From assembly GCF_009671245.1 (NCBI RefSeq), contig NZ_VTFS01000002.1, forward strand, positions 248,001-312,000: 64,000 bases of DNA, given 5' to 3'. The notes under the pieces were generated by a model. It was not told the origin of the DNA and ran no database searches. It was given only the letters and a program-made list of their open reading frames with translations. The DNA comes from Marinicella rhabdoformis (GTDB taxonomy: Bacteria; Pseudomonadota; Gammaproteobacteria; Xanthomonadales; Marinicellaceae). The stretch's first letter is position 1; each line of letters begins with the position of its first letter. Both the position numbers and the translations under genes were made by a program. Below are positions 51,348 through 60,524 of the stretch, piece by piece.

Positions 51348-52523
51348 ATGCGCGCCATTATGAGCGCCATCAATTCAGAAGAGAAAAAAGCCGCACTGTC
51401 GATTGCCGCATTGGTGTCTTTGCGTGTATACGGTTTATTTTTGATTATGCCCGTTTTTTCGATTTATGCGGAAAAGCTGCCTTTTTCTACGCCTGTATTA
51501 ATAGGCTTGGCGGTAGGCATGTATGGACTAACTCAGGCTTTGTTGCAAGTTCCTATGGGATTGTTGTCTGATTTTTGGGGCAGAAAAAAAGTCATGGCAA
51601 TAGGATTGCTCATGTTTTTTGTGGGTTCTGTTGTGGCGGCATTGGCAAATGATATTTATTGGGTAATCTTGGGTCGTTGTGTGCAAGGCATGGGAGCCAT
51701 TGCATCGACTGGAATGGCCTATATTGCTGATGTGTCTCGTCCTGAACAAAGGGCAAAAATGATGGGCATAGTGGGCGCGAGTATTGGCTTTGCATTTATG
51801 TTGTCATTTATGACTGGCCCCCTTTTGGCGCAGTGGATTGGTATCAAAGGCTTGTTTTGGTTGACTGCGGTTCTTGCGCTGATTGCACTGGCTTTGCTTT
51901 TTGTGGCTGTAAAGGAGCCCCGTAAAAAAGTAAAAAAAGGCTTCAGTACTGCTGAATTGATTGCGGCAATTAAACAAAAGGATTTACTGCTGCTTGATGT
52001 CTTTGTTTTTTTATTGCATGCCAGTATGTCCGCCATATTTGTGGTATTGCCATTGTTAATGCTTCATCAATTGAATTTTGAAAGTCATGCGCATTGGAAG
52101 CTGTATGTCCCTGTGCTGATACTGTCCTTGTTCATCATGATTCCTTTGATTATTTTACAAGAAAAGAAAAAGCAACATGTAAAATTCTTGTTATTGGCCA
52201 TGTTAGGCTTGAGCCTCTCGGTATTGCTTTTAGGGTGGGGCGTTAAATCACTGTGGATGTTGGCTTTAATGATGACTGTATATTTTGGTTTGTTTAACTT
52301 TTTAGAGGCAGCCATGCCTTCATTGTTGTCTAAACGTGCTGATGATCAATACCGTGGTGCCGCAATGGGTGTGTATTCTTCCAGTCAATTTTTTGGTGCT
52401 TTCATCGGCGGTGTTTTGGCCGGTTATGTGATGCAATGGAAAGCTGAGTATGTTTTCTATGCTATTTTTGTTTTGTTATTCAGCTTCACAGCATTAGGTA
52501 TCAAGGCGTTTAAAAATAATTAG
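51348..52523 (+). CDS. MFS transporter (YajR-like)
   Basis: This is a 12-span major facilitator protein of 391 residues. Motifs are LRVYGLFLIMPVFSIYAEKL in helix 1, GLLSDFWGRKKVM as motif A between helices 2 and 3, and GRCVQGMGAIASTGMAYIAD in helix 4. It resembles YajR/drug-efflux members but lacks the C-terminal YAM domain. The substrate is unknown. The start may be the ATG at 51348 or the one at 51360. It overlaps the convergent CNNM/CorC gene by four bases at their stop codons. Confidence 0.85.
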   Translation: MRAIMSAINSEEKKAALSIAALVSLRVYGLFLIMPVFSIYAEKLPFSTPVLIGLAVGMYGLTQALLQVPMGLLSDFWGRKKVMAIGLLMFFVGSVVAALANDIYWVILGRCVQGMGAIASTGMAYIADVSRPEQRAKMMGIVGASIGFAFMLSFMTGPLLAQWIGIKGLFWLTAVLALIALALLFVAVKEPRKKVKKGFSTAELIAAIKQKDLLLLDVFVFLLHASMSAIFVVLPLLMLHQLNFESHAHWKLYVPVLILSLFIMIPLIILQEKKKQHVKFLLLAMLGLSLSVLLLGWGVKSLWMLALMMTVYFGLFNFLEAAMPSLLSKRADDQYRGAAMGVYSSSQFFGAFIGGVLAGYVMQWKAEYVFYAIFVLLFSFTALGIKAFKNN

Positions 52524-53797
52524 TCACTTTTCAAGTTTTTAACCAATGGTGGTTCAATCATAACCCTGCTGATGATGTTGTCTTCTGTTGTTTCAAGAAT
52601 GGTCATGCGGTACCCCTCAATTTCTACTGCGATGTCTTGGGTAGGTAAATCTTGAAGGTATTCAGTAATCAAGCCATTGATTGTGGTGGCATCTTCAGTC
52701 GGCAGGTTCCATTGAAGGCGTCGATTCAGTGATCGTATCGCGATGCGCCCTTTGACGAGGTACTGATTATCACCTTTTTTGATGATTTTCAAACCACGGT
52801 CGCCCGGTTCTGAAGTGAACTTACCAACAATCTCTTCTAAAATATCATCCAGTGTGACCAAGCCAACCAAATCACCATATTCATCAACAACCAAACCCAT
52901 GCGACGTTCTTTGCGTTGAAATTCTTTCATTTGTGCAGACAACCTGGCGGATTCTGGAACAAAATAGGGTTTTCTGAGGATTTTTTTCAAACGTTCTTTG
53001 TTTAAGGTTTTGTTGTTTAACAAAGATAAAATGGTTCGAATGTGTAGGATACCAATCACTTCATCAATATTGTCTTGATAAACGGGCAGACGAGTTAAAT
53101 AAGTTTCTATTAATTGCTTCTCAATAGTGGCCCAATCGTCATTGATGTTTATGCCTTGAATTTCATTGCGTGGAACCATGACATCTTCTAGGGTGATGTG
53201 GTCTAAGTTCATCACATTGATCATCATGTTTTGATGTTCGTTGGGGTCGATCATGTTGTTCTCAACCACCAAAGTCCTTAACTCTTCATGAGATAATGCT
53301 TCTTTTGCTATTGATTGTGGGACGCCTAAAAGTCTTAATATACCATTGGTAAATAAGTTGGTCAGCCACACCAGAGGGTAAAGAATTTTCAGCATGGGTG
53401 CTAAAATGAATGAAGCGACATAGGCAATTTTTTCAGGGTGTAAGGCGGCGTAAGTTTTGGGTGTGACTTCAGAGAAAATCAAGATCGCAAAAGTCAGGAA
53501 TGCCGTACCATATGCCACACCTTTGTCACCAGCAATTTTGATCGCAACGACAGTCGTCAAAGCAGTGGCTGCAATGTTGATGAAATTATTGCCAATTAAA
53601 ATCAATCCAATCAAGCGATCAGGTTGCTCTAATAATTTTTGTGCCAAGTAAGCGCCTTTCTTTTGTTTCGCGTCGTTTTTGAGCTTCAAACGGTTCAGTG
53701 CCATCAAAGCCGTTTCCGAGCTAGAAAAAAAGGCTGACAAAAACAGCAGTACACCAATGGCGCCCAATAAGTAATTTGTAGGAATAGAGTTTAACAT
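52520..53797 (-). CDS. CNNM/CorC family membrane protein (YfjD-like)
   Basis: The 425 residues carry an N-terminal CNNM (DUF21) membrane domain (about 5-190) with SAFFSSSETALMALNR and the GNNFINIAATALTT segment. Two CBS domains and a C-terminal CorC/HlyC domain (about 340-415) follow. The family is linked to magnesium/cobalt homeostasis. It is downstream of the cytochrome c assembly-like ypjD gene on the minus strand, with 6 bases between them. This matches the yfjD-ypjD-ffh neighbourhood of E. coli. Confidence 0.9.
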   Translation of the reverse strand: MLNSIPTNYLLGAIGVLLFLSAFFSSSETALMALNRLKLKNDAKQKKGAYLAQKLLEQPDRLIGLILIGNNFINIAATALTTVVAIKIAGDKGVAYGTAFLTFAILIFSEVTPKTYAALHPEKIAYVASFILAPMLKILYPLVWLTNLFTNGILRLLGVPQSIAKEALSHEELRTLVVENNMIDPNEHQNMMINVMNLDHITLEDVMVPRNEIQGININDDWATIEKQLIETYLTRLPVYQDNIDEVIGILHIRTILSLLNNKTLNKERLKKILRKPYFVPESARLSAQMKEFQRKERRMGLVVDEYGDLVGLVTLDDILEEIVGKFTSEPGDRGLKIIKKGDNQYLVKGRIAIRSLNRRLQWNLPTEDATTINGLITEYLQDLPTQDIAVEIEGYRMTILETTEDNIISRVMIEPPLVKNLKSD

Positions 53798-53803
53798 GCT
53801 GGG

Positions 53804-54556
53804 TTATACAAAGTAATCTATAACGATTTGGCTGCCCAGGTAGCCCAGTGCCAAAAGCACCATCGCCAACAGGTTTAGTTTTATCGCTTTTTTGCCACGC
53901 CAGCCTTTGGTCAAACGGCCAAAAATCAACAAAGCAAAGAGTATCCAAGCAATCAAAGAAAAAATCACTTTGTGCCCCATACCATTGCCGAAAAAGCCGT
54001 CAATAAATATCATGCCAGAAACCAAAGCACAAGACAGCAGTAACCAACCGGTGACAACCAGTTTGAACAATTTTTCCTCGTTACTGAGCAGGTTGTTCAT
54101 GGATGTGCCGGCTCCTGAAAAAACATGTGTTTTCATTCGTTTGATTTGCCAAGCCAGGGCCAGCGCCAAAACACTGGAAACTGAAAGCACTGCATAAGCA
54201 GTAATGGACAGCATGATGTGCAGGTCTAATTGCCATGAATAAGGAGTGACATCGCTCAGAGCAGGCCAAAAATAAATCCATACCAGTGCAGCCATTGAAA
54301 TGGTGTGAATTAAAAAACGCACAGGCAACATCCTAATGGTGGCTAACAATACGATGATATTGACTTCCCAGCTGACCAATAACACTGCATTTTGTGCATT
54401 AAAAGACCAGCCTTCTTGTGACAGCAACAATTGGCCGCATAATAAGGTTTGTAGGGCGCTGGCAACCACAAGCAATAAATTAGATGTGCGCTGGTTTTTA
54501 AGCGTGAAAACAGCCAGAAAGTGTGCCAAAAATGTGGCAAAGAGCAGGTAAGTCAT
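53804..54556 (-). CDS. ypjD: CcsA-like cytochrome c assembly protein (YpjD)
   Basis: This is an inner-membrane protein of 250 residues with about eight hydrophobic segments. The CcsA/CcmF-related heme-handling region has the conserved histidine in SWQLDLHIMLSITAY. YpjD is divergent from ffh in many gammaproteobacteria, as here. Its function in cytochrome c maturation is inferred from family membership; no other ccm genes are adjacent. Confidence 0.88.
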   Translation of the reverse strand: MTYLLFATFLAHFLAVFTLKNQRTSNLLLVVASALQTLLCGQLLLSQEGWSFNAQNAVLLVSWEVNIIVLLATIRMLPVRFLIHTISMAALVWIYFWPALSDVTPYSWQLDLHIMLSITAYAVLSVSSVLALALAWQIKRMKTHVFSGAGTSMNNLLSNEEKLFKLVVTGWLLLSCALVSGMIFIDGFFGNGMGHKVIFSLIAWILFALLIFGRLTKGWRGKKAIKLNLLAMVLLALGYLGSQIVIDYFV

Positions 54557-54623
54557 ATTGGTTGAAAAATCAGTTTTTGATGAGCCTTAAAAGGTGACTT
54601 TGACTAATATAAACACCTCTGGC

Positions 54624-54652
54624 TTAACATTCAATAATGAAAACATTATAAT
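54624..54652 (+). promoter_or_regulatory. Promoter of ffh
   Basis: TTAACA (54624-54629) and TATAAT (54647-54652) have an ideal 17-base spacer, about 38 bases upstream of the ffh ATG. Confidence 0.8.
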
Positions 54653-54689
54653 AGCATGACTTTTAATAACCAACAGGATTATCGTCACA

Positions 54690-56048
54690 ATGTTTGAGAA
54701 CTTAACAGATCGACTGTCCAAGAGCATACAAAAAATAAGAGGTCAGGCCAACCTCTCTGAAGATAACGTCAAAGACGCCTTGCGTGAAGTGCGTGTCGCA
54801 TTGTTGGAAGCTGATGTGGCTTTGCCGGTGGTCAAATCATTCATTGATGATGTTAAAGACCGCGCCTTAGGTAAAGAGGTGATGACCAGTTTGAAACCCG
54901 CACAAGTGATGGTCAAGGTGGTTCAAGAGGAATTGATTAAAGTTTTGGGTGAAGAAACCCAAGGCATTAATTTCAATGCCCAACCGCCTGTGGTTATTTT
55001 AATGGCAGGTTTACAAGGTGCGGGTAAAACAACCACCACAGGTAAATTAGCCAAACACTTAAAAGAACGTCACAACAAAAAAGTGATGGTTGTCTCTGCA
55101 GACGTTTATAGGCCAGCAGCGATTGAACAGCTACAGACTGTGGCAGATCAAGTCGGTGTTCATTGGCATCCATCATCGGTTATTGATGATCCTATCAGCA
55201 TCGGTATGACGGCCTTGCAAGCAGCCAAAAAAGGATTCTTTGATGTTTTGATTGTTGATACGGCCGGTCGATTGGCGGTTGATGATGCGATGATGAAGGA
55301 AATCAAATCCTTGCAAAACAGCATCAATCCGACAGAGACTTTGTTTGTTGTAGATGCCATGACGGGTCAAGATGCGGCCAATACAGCAAAAGCATTCTCA
55401 GATGTTTTGGACCTGACGGGTGTCGTGCTGACCAAGATTGACGGTGATGCACGTGGTGGTGCGGCGCTTTCGGTTAAAACCATCACAGGTAAACCAATTA
55501 AATTCCAAGGTGTGGGTGAAAAAATGGAGGCCTTGGAGCCATTCCATCCAGACCGCGTGGCTTCAAGCATTTTGGGCATGGGCGATGTGTTGTCTTTGGT
55601 CGAAGAAGTTGAACGCAAGATAGACAAAAAAGAAGCGGAAAAGCTGGCTAAAAAAGTTGCTACAGGTAATAAATTCACTCTTGAAGATTACCAATCTCAG
55701 TTGATGCAAATGCAGAATATGGGCGGTATGGCTTCCATGATGGATAAGCTACCAGGCATGGGAGACATTCCAGATGCAGTAAAAGACCAGGCCAATGATA
55801 AAATTATGGGTCAAAAATTGGCTGTCATCAATTCGATGACAATAAAGGAAAAACGCTACCCACAATTAATAAAAGGCTCGAGAAAGCGCCGCATTGCGAA
55901 CGGTTCAGGTACCAGCATTCAAGACGTATCTAAAGTGCTGAAAGAGTTCACGCAAATGCAAAAAATGATGCGTAAATTCAAAGGTAAAGGGATGATGAAA
56001 ATGATGCAAAAACTGGGTGGTAAAATGCCTGGTGGTATGCCATTTTAA
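54690..56048 (+). CDS. ffh: Signal recognition particle protein Ffh
   Basis: This SRP54 GTPase targets nascent membrane proteins to FtsY and SecYEG. The 452 residues contain the N domain and the GTPase motifs GLQGAGKTTTTGKLAKHL (G1), DTAGRLAVD (G3) and TKIDGDARGGAAL (G4). The C-terminal methionine-rich M domain has MMRKFKGKGMMKMMQKLGG and ends GGMPF. It overlaps the following gene by one base (TAATG). Confidence 0.97.
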   Translation: MFENLTDRLSKSIQKIRGQANLSEDNVKDALREVRVALLEADVALPVVKSFIDDVKDRALGKEVMTSLKPAQVMVKVVQEELIKVLGEETQGINFNAQPPVVILMAGLQGAGKTTTTGKLAKHLKERHNKKVMVVSADVYRPAAIEQLQTVADQVGVHWHPSSVIDDPISIGMTALQAAKKGFFDVLIVDTAGRLAVDDAMMKEIKSLQNSINPTETLFVVDAMTGQDAANTAKAFSDVLDLTGVVLTKIDGDARGGAALSVKTITGKPIKFQGVGEKMEALEPFHPDRVASSILGMGDVLSLVEEVERKIDKKEAEKLAKKVATGNKFTLEDYQSQLMQMQNMGGMASMMDKLPGMGDIPDAVKDQANDKIMGQKLAVINSMTIKEKRYPQLIKGSRKRRIANGSGTSIQDVSKVLKEFTQMQKMMRKFKGKGMMKMMQKLGGKMPGGMPF

Positions 56049-56833
56049 TGTATCAAGAAAATGTGTCTAAAAAAATATTAACCTATAAAAAGCAGTGTAC
56101 TTTGCTGCTTTTTTTGTTGTTGATTACCACTTCAGTCTCCGCAAAAAAGCTTAAATTGCGAACCTGCACTTTATCGGATGGACAAGTGGTATTGATGGAC
56201 AAAGCTTGTCCGGTAAACAGTCAGGTTGGTACCTACAAGAAGCCTGCTAAAAAGGCTCAAACTCAAAACAAGAGGCATTGGCACCAACAGTCGGCCACTG
56301 AAGCCCCAAAAAAGCAATCGAAAATTAATCGTCAAACCAGCAATTCTCGTTCAAAACATAATTCCGAACTCTCAATAAATTTGAATACACTATTGGCCAG
56401 CGTTAAAGCACCTTCAAGTTGGTATGTTCAATCTTTTTCAGTGCCTAAAGGAGATGCCATAACTGTCAGCCCAAAAAGGCTTATCAGACCCAATTCATTA
56501 AAAACCGGTGCGACCATTAAAAGGTTTGCCAATACAGTTAAAAACTTTAAAAAGCCAGCATTTTCAGTTGCCATAGATATGTTTCACCAAATCCGTTTTG
56601 ATGAAAACATTGAGTTGACAGAAAGTGAATTCATTGCACACAGTAAGTTCAAAGTGTTCAACGTTCATTACCAAAAAAAGCGACAGCGACAGCATACATT
56701 AAAAATCGTGGTTCAATTTTATGTTGATGAGGACAATGACGACCTATATGTGGTCCAATTTCAAGCACCTAAAACACATTGGTCTCGACTTAATCCTATA
56801 AAAAATCAACTGTTTACTCATATCAACTTGTAA
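56048..56833 (+). CDS. Secreted hypothetical protein with DUF4124-like start
   Basis: This 261-residue protein has an N-terminal hydrophobic signal segment (about residues 17-32). A short LRTCTLSDGQVVLMDKACP module (about 38-56) with two cysteines resembles a DUF4124 variant. A Lys/Gln/Ser-rich linker (about 64-110) and a C-terminal domain of mixed beta character follow. The C-terminal part has no family that I recognise. The ATG overlaps the ffh stop codon, so the gene is likely expressed with ffh. Function is unknown. Confidence 0.65.
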   Translation: MYQENVSKKILTYKKQCTLLLFLLLITTSVSAKKLKLRTCTLSDGQVVLMDKACPVNSQVGTYKKPAKKAQTQNKRHWHQQSATEAPKKQSKINRQTSNSRSKHNSELSINLNTLLASVKAPSSWYVQSFSVPKGDAITVSPKRLIRPNSLKTGATIKRFANTVKNFKKPAFSVAIDMFHQIRFDENIELTESEFIAHSKFKVFNVHYQKKRQRQHTLKIVVQFYVDEDNDDLYVVQFQAPKTHWSRLNPIKNQLFTHINL

Positions 56834-56901
56834 CCGAAACTTAAAATATTTCAATTAAATTTTCTTTTGTTGTCCTATTGAATAAACCCTTGTCGTAATA
56901 C

Positions 56902-56926
56902 CTCCTAACAACAATAACTTTAGGAG
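56902..56926 (+). promoter_or_regulatory. Hairpin covering the Shine-Dalgarno sequence
   Basis: CTCCTAA (56902-56908) and TTAGGAG (56920-56926) form a perfect 7-bp stem with an 11-nt loop. The right arm holds the ribosome-binding site TAGGAG 7 bases before the ATG of the delta-60 gene. Confidence 0.5.
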
Positions 56927-56933
56927 CGTATTC

Positions 56934-58400
56934 ATGAAAAAAATAATTTGTTTGGTTTGTACCAGCATGGGTTTAAATTTTGCCCATGCAGTAGATTTAG
57001 GTGGGTTGGATTTAACTTTTTCAGCAGATGGAATTACAGATGGCTTTGATGTGTCTGGTGTACTTGGTTATAACCGGTACGGCGCAGATGTTGAAGTGGA
57101 TTCACAAGGTAGAATATATGTTGTAGGGACATATGATACTGATTTTAACGGTCAAATGGTGAAAGAGGCCCGCGTTGAAAGGCGATTGAAAAATGGTGAT
57201 TTAGACACAACATTTGATACAGATGGGGTGGTAAAACTGGCTTTGCCACCGTCAGGCTGGAATCAATTTGAATATGAATTAGCTGTTGATAGCAGTGATG
57301 GGGTTTTTGTTGGCTACTCCAGAGAATATTGTCAAACTGACAACAATTGTGAAGCAGAGGTCTATGTCTATCACTACAATGCCAATGGTTTTAAAGTGGG
57401 TGGTCAACAAATTGAGTTTGATTTAGGTAGTACAGATGACAGGATAGATGATAATTTTTCAGATATGGTTTATGTGCCATCGATCAATAAATTGGCCATT
57501 GCTGCCACAGTAGAGCGCACTAACGTTAACGATACTGATTTTGGAATTGCAGTTCTTGATGTAAATCCAACCAGCGGGGCTTTAACAATTGACAACACAT
57601 TCAGTACAGATGGAAAGAGTCAATGTTGGTTTGACCACGCTGGCGGTGGTGGCTCAGAGGACAATGCATCTGCGATTGTTTATAACCCATACAACCAAAC
57701 GTATATAGTGGGTGGGTCTGCTTTTGAAGGTAACGGCTCTAATGCTGATGGATGGAACATGGCATTTTGTGAGTTTGACATGTCAGGCGCTTTGGTTAAA
57801 AGTTGGTCAACTCAAAGTGGCAACATAGCTTTTGATAGTCGTGAATTTGTTGCTGATATGATATATACCTATGACGGGCCTTTTGGTATTGGACCTAGGT
57901 TGCTGGTCGCTGGCTCTGCCAGTGGTGACGGTGGTACAGACTTTACCATCACCAGATACATGGAAGATCAATTGGGACAGTGGGTTCCAGATACGGCTTT
58001 TGGTGAAAATCCCAATGGCAGTTCGGTGGTTGGATTTAATTACATTTTTGTTGGTGATACCAGCGATTATGCAGCTGAAATGGTGGTTGAAGAAGATGGG
58101 GGTTTTGTCATTGCGGGTAGTGCAGGATGGGAAGATAATAACCAGCAATCCCACAGTGCTGTTACCATGGCGAGGTTTACACAAAATGGATTCCTTGACA
58201 CCAATTGGGGGATTGGGCATTCTGGTAAAGCGGTGCACACGTTCAATGCCACCAGCTTTTGGGATTATGCACACGGATTGGCATATGACCCAGTTTCTGA
58301 GGAACTGTATATTACTGGTTGGTCATACAACGGAGATTTTCAAAGTTTGGTTGCCAATTTTCATAATGACATGATATTTGGTGGAAATTTTGACTTTTAA
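56934..58400 (+). CDS. Delta-60 repeat secreted protein
   Basis: This is an exported protein of 488 residues with a signal peptide (about 1-20, ending NFAHA). The body has beta-propeller-like delta-60 repeats of roughly 60 residues, each marked by LDxTFxxDG-type starts. Visible copies are LDLTFSADGIT, LDTTFDTDGVV and IDNTFSTDG, with a late variant LDTNWGIGHSG. It ends with MIFGGNFDF, a version of the IF-x-x-x-F-D/E motif of neighbouring secreted proteins. Its role is probably extracellular binding or adhesion. A Shine-Dalgarno hairpin precedes it and a perfect terminator follows. Confidence 0.8.
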   Translation: MKKIICLVCTSMGLNFAHAVDLGGLDLTFSADGITDGFDVSGVLGYNRYGADVEVDSQGRIYVVGTYDTDFNGQMVKEARVERRLKNGDLDTTFDTDGVVKLALPPSGWNQFEYELAVDSSDGVFVGYSREYCQTDNNCEAEVYVYHYNANGFKVGGQQIEFDLGSTDDRIDDNFSDMVYVPSINKLAIAATVERTNVNDTDFGIAVLDVNPTSGALTIDNTFSTDGKSQCWFDHAGGGGSEDNASAIVYNPYNQTYIVGGSAFEGNGSNADGWNMAFCEFDMSGALVKSWSTQSGNIAFDSREFVADMIYTYDGPFGIGPRLLVAGSASGDGGTDFTITRYMEDQLGQWVPDTAFGENPNGSSVVGFNYIFVGDTSDYAAEMVVEEDGGFVIAGSAGWEDNNQQSHSAVTMARFTQNGFLDTNWGIGHSGKAVHTFNATSFWDYAHGLAYDPVSEELYITGWSYNGDFQSLVANFHNDMIFGGNFDF

Positions 58401-58438
58401 GGCTATTACACTGTGATTAAATTGATTGATTAGCTACT

Positions 58439-58484
58439 GAATTCCCTGTGAACAGTCTTGTTCACAGGGAATTCATTTTTATTT
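58439..58484 (+). terminator. Rho-independent terminator
   Basis: A perfect 16-bp stem (58439-58454 with 58459-58474) with a GTCT loop is followed by ATTTTTATTT. It is one of the strongest in the window and ends the delta-60 gene. Confidence 0.93.
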
Positions 58485-58488
58485 AGTA

Positions 58489-58516
58489 TTGAACCAAATT
58501 TAATAGGCCTTATACT
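58489..58516 (+). promoter_or_regulatory. Promoter of the hypothetical membrane gene
   Basis: TTGAAC (58489-58494) and TATACT (58511-58516) are spaced by 16 bases and lie 50 bases before the start codon. Confidence 0.65.
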
Positions 58517-58565
58517 GTTTCGTTTGTCCATCCAAAATTGGGTGTGAGTATTTTGAGCCTGTAGC

Positions 58566-59081
58566 ATGATGTATCTTGAATTATTTATGGTGTTTTTTAT
58601 TCTGTGTGTCAGCAGCTTTGTATTGTTTTATCTGGTTTATAAGCAAAACGACCCCGAAGTAACCGACATGGTATCCAAGCGTGTTGGACATGATAAGGCA
58701 ACAAAAAAACAAAAAGCCAAAACCATGAAAAAAAACTTCAGTGCCACCAGTATTCTCGCCAGTAAGTGGGTTGAGTTTGGCGGGGGGTTTTATGGATTGG
58801 TTGCTGTACTGACCTATATTCTGTTGGAGATCAATGAAATCATTGAACTGTTTTCCAGTAAATTGGGCATCATGGCGGCGATTTATGAATTGGGCTTTGG
58901 TTCGATCATAGATTTCTTTATTGAATCATTGATGAATTTTATTGTTGCCATCACTTGGCCTGTTTATTGGATGGGTGAAGGCAGCGCACCCTTTTGGCAA
59001 TGGTTTTTAGCGGCATACGCTGGCTATTTCGTTGGACAATTTATTGCCAAAGCAAAATTTGAGAGCACAGCCGCTAAATAA
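58566..59081 (+). CDS. Hypothetical membrane protein
   Basis: The 171 residues have an N-terminal membrane span (about 5-25) and a strongly basic stretch (about 38-57). Two or three further hydrophobic segments lie at about 72-88, 105-135 and 142-160. There is no recognised family. The alternative ATG at 58569 is possible. It is convergent with the DUF1456 gene, with 9 bases between the ends. Confidence 0.6.
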   Translation: MMYLELFMVFFILCVSSFVLFYLVYKQNDPEVTDMVSKRVGHDKATKKQKAKTMKKNFSATSILASKWVEFGGGFYGLVAVLTYILLEINEIIELFSSKLGIMAAIYELGFGSIIDFFIESLMNFIVAITWPVYWMGEGSAPFWQWFLAAYAGYFVGQFIAKAKFESTAAK

Positions 59082-59090
59082 GTTTCTGAG

Positions 59091-59759
59091 TTAGTCTTTC
59101 TTATCTGTATTTTTAGCAGGCACTTTCCAAACGGTTTTGGTGCGTGTGCTTGGGCGTTTGTTTTCTGAATACCTGGGTTTAGATGGTTTCAGTTTTAATT
59201 TTGATTCAGTTTTAGGTTCTGGCTTTTTATCTTCAAAGCTTTTGGGACTGTCAGATAACTCAGCTGCTTTTGGGGCTGGTTTATTGGTCATGGCTTTGGA
59301 TTTGCCACGGTGTTTAATTTGTAAACCTTTCATGAATTTACGTAAGATTTGGTTCTTACAAACGCGGTAGTGTTTGTGGTCTTTTTTGCGGAACAGGGCG
59401 CTTAACTCATGTTTGCTGATTTTGAATTCGGCCAATTGCATGACATCTAAAGTTTCTTCAGCTTTTAAGGCAAACGCAATTTTCAGTTTCATCAGTATCA
59501 AGTTGTTATCAAGCTTTTGCTTGAAACGTACGCTTGGGCCGTCTTTTTTGCCGCGTTTTTCAATGATCAGAGCATCCAAGAAATCAATTAAGTCTTCATC
59601 ACCCATGGCAATAAACTCAGGTTCATCGTCTCTTTTCAACCAGGTATTAACCTGCTGATCAGTTACAGCGCGATCAACATGCTTAAAAATTTTAACTATT
59701 TGGTTATCCTTAAGGTCGAGGATATAACGGGTACGACGCAAAACATCATTGTTGTTCAT
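59091..59759 (-). CDS. DUF1456 (YehS-like) protein with basic tail
   Basis: The first 150 residues match YehS/DUF1456. This is two helical repeats, with NDVLRRTRYILDLKDNQIVKIF, the VNTWLKRDDEPEF segment, NNLILMKLKIAFALK, and KDHKHYRVCKNQILRKFMKGL. A C-terminal extension of about 70 residues, rich in Lys, Pro and Ser, is absent from E. coli YehS (about 156 residues) and may bind nucleic acid. Function is unknown. Confidence 0.85.
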   Translation of the reverse strand: MNNNDVLRRTRYILDLKDNQIVKIFKHVDRAVTDQQVNTWLKRDDEPEFIAMGDEDLIDFLDALIIEKRGKKDGPSVRFKQKLDNNLILMKLKIAFALKAEETLDVMQLAEFKISKHELSALFRKKDHKHYRVCKNQILRKFMKGLQIKHRGKSKAMTNKPAPKAAELSDSPKSFEDKKPEPKTESKLKLKPSKPRYSENKRPSTRTKTVWKVPAKNTDKKD

Positions 59760-59860
59760 GTTGTTTACCTGAATGGGTATTGATAAAAGTGCAAGTTTAA
59801 CTGATTAACCGATTGGGCGCGTGTTTTCCTGCACAGAAACAGGCATTTATTTTAGCAAAA

Positions 59861-60517
59861 TCATTCTTCAGGTCTGTCAATATTGAACGCTATGGTTTGT
59901 GTAATTTGGTAAGGCAAAGGAATGCCGTTTTTTGTCTTAGGGTAAAATGCCCATTTTTTGACGGCATTGATGGCTGCTTCATTAAATATGTCTGAAGGCT
60001 CAGATTTTAAAACTTTGATGTCATCAACCAGGCCCACCTGATTAATAGAAATTAACACTTCAACCCAACCTTCCTTGTCTCTGAATAAAGCGGCAGGTGG
60101 GTATATTGGAGGTAATGCTGACTTGACCCCGCCCATTTCATCAGTGTTCAGTTTGCCGAGGTCAATTCCTGGGCCAGACAAGGGGTTGTACTCAAAAGCT
60201 TTTAAGTTATACCCATAATTGAATTTTTCAGGAGAAGTGTTTAACTTGACTTGGTTGGTCATCATATACATGCGAGGTAAGGCTGGAGGTTTGGATGATT
60301 TTGGTTTTTTCTTTGGTTTTTTGTGATTGCGTTTTTTTAACGCCAAATCATCTTCCGTTTTAAAATATGAAATTGTGAAATCAAGTGTTTCATTGTTAAA
60401 TCTGGCGTGCTGTTCCTTAAGTAAGTTCAACATACCAAGAAACAGTACCGCTGTTATATAAGCGGCACTGACTCCTAAACAGCTGTATTTGATGATATTT
60501 TGCATGTTTTTGCTCAT
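59861..60517 (-). CDS. Energy-transducer TonB-like protein
   Basis: The 218 residues have an N-terminal membrane span (about 13-31), a basic/proline-rich linker (about 60-82) and a C-terminal TonB domain. The motif YPPAALFRDKEGWVEVLISIN is followed by NEAAINAVKKWAFYPKT. It starts 7 bases after the S41 peptidase stop, so the two form an operon. No exbB/exbD is adjacent. The ATG at 60517 is chosen; the longer frame begins with TTG inside the peptidase gene. Lack of a strong Shine-Dalgarno sequence suggests coupled translation. Confidence 0.85.
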   Translation of the reverse strand: MSKNMQNIIKYSCLGVSAAYITAVLFLGMLNLLKEQHARFNNETLDFTISYFKTEDDLALKKRNHKKPKKKPKSSKPPALPRMYMMTNQVKLNTSPEKFNYGYNLKAFEYNPLSGPGIDLGKLNTDEMGGVKSALPPIYPPAALFRDKEGWVEVLISINQVGLVDDIKVLKSEPSDIFNEAAINAVKKWAFYPKTKNGIPLPYQITQTIAFNIDRPEE

Positions 60518-60524
60518 CAAATGA

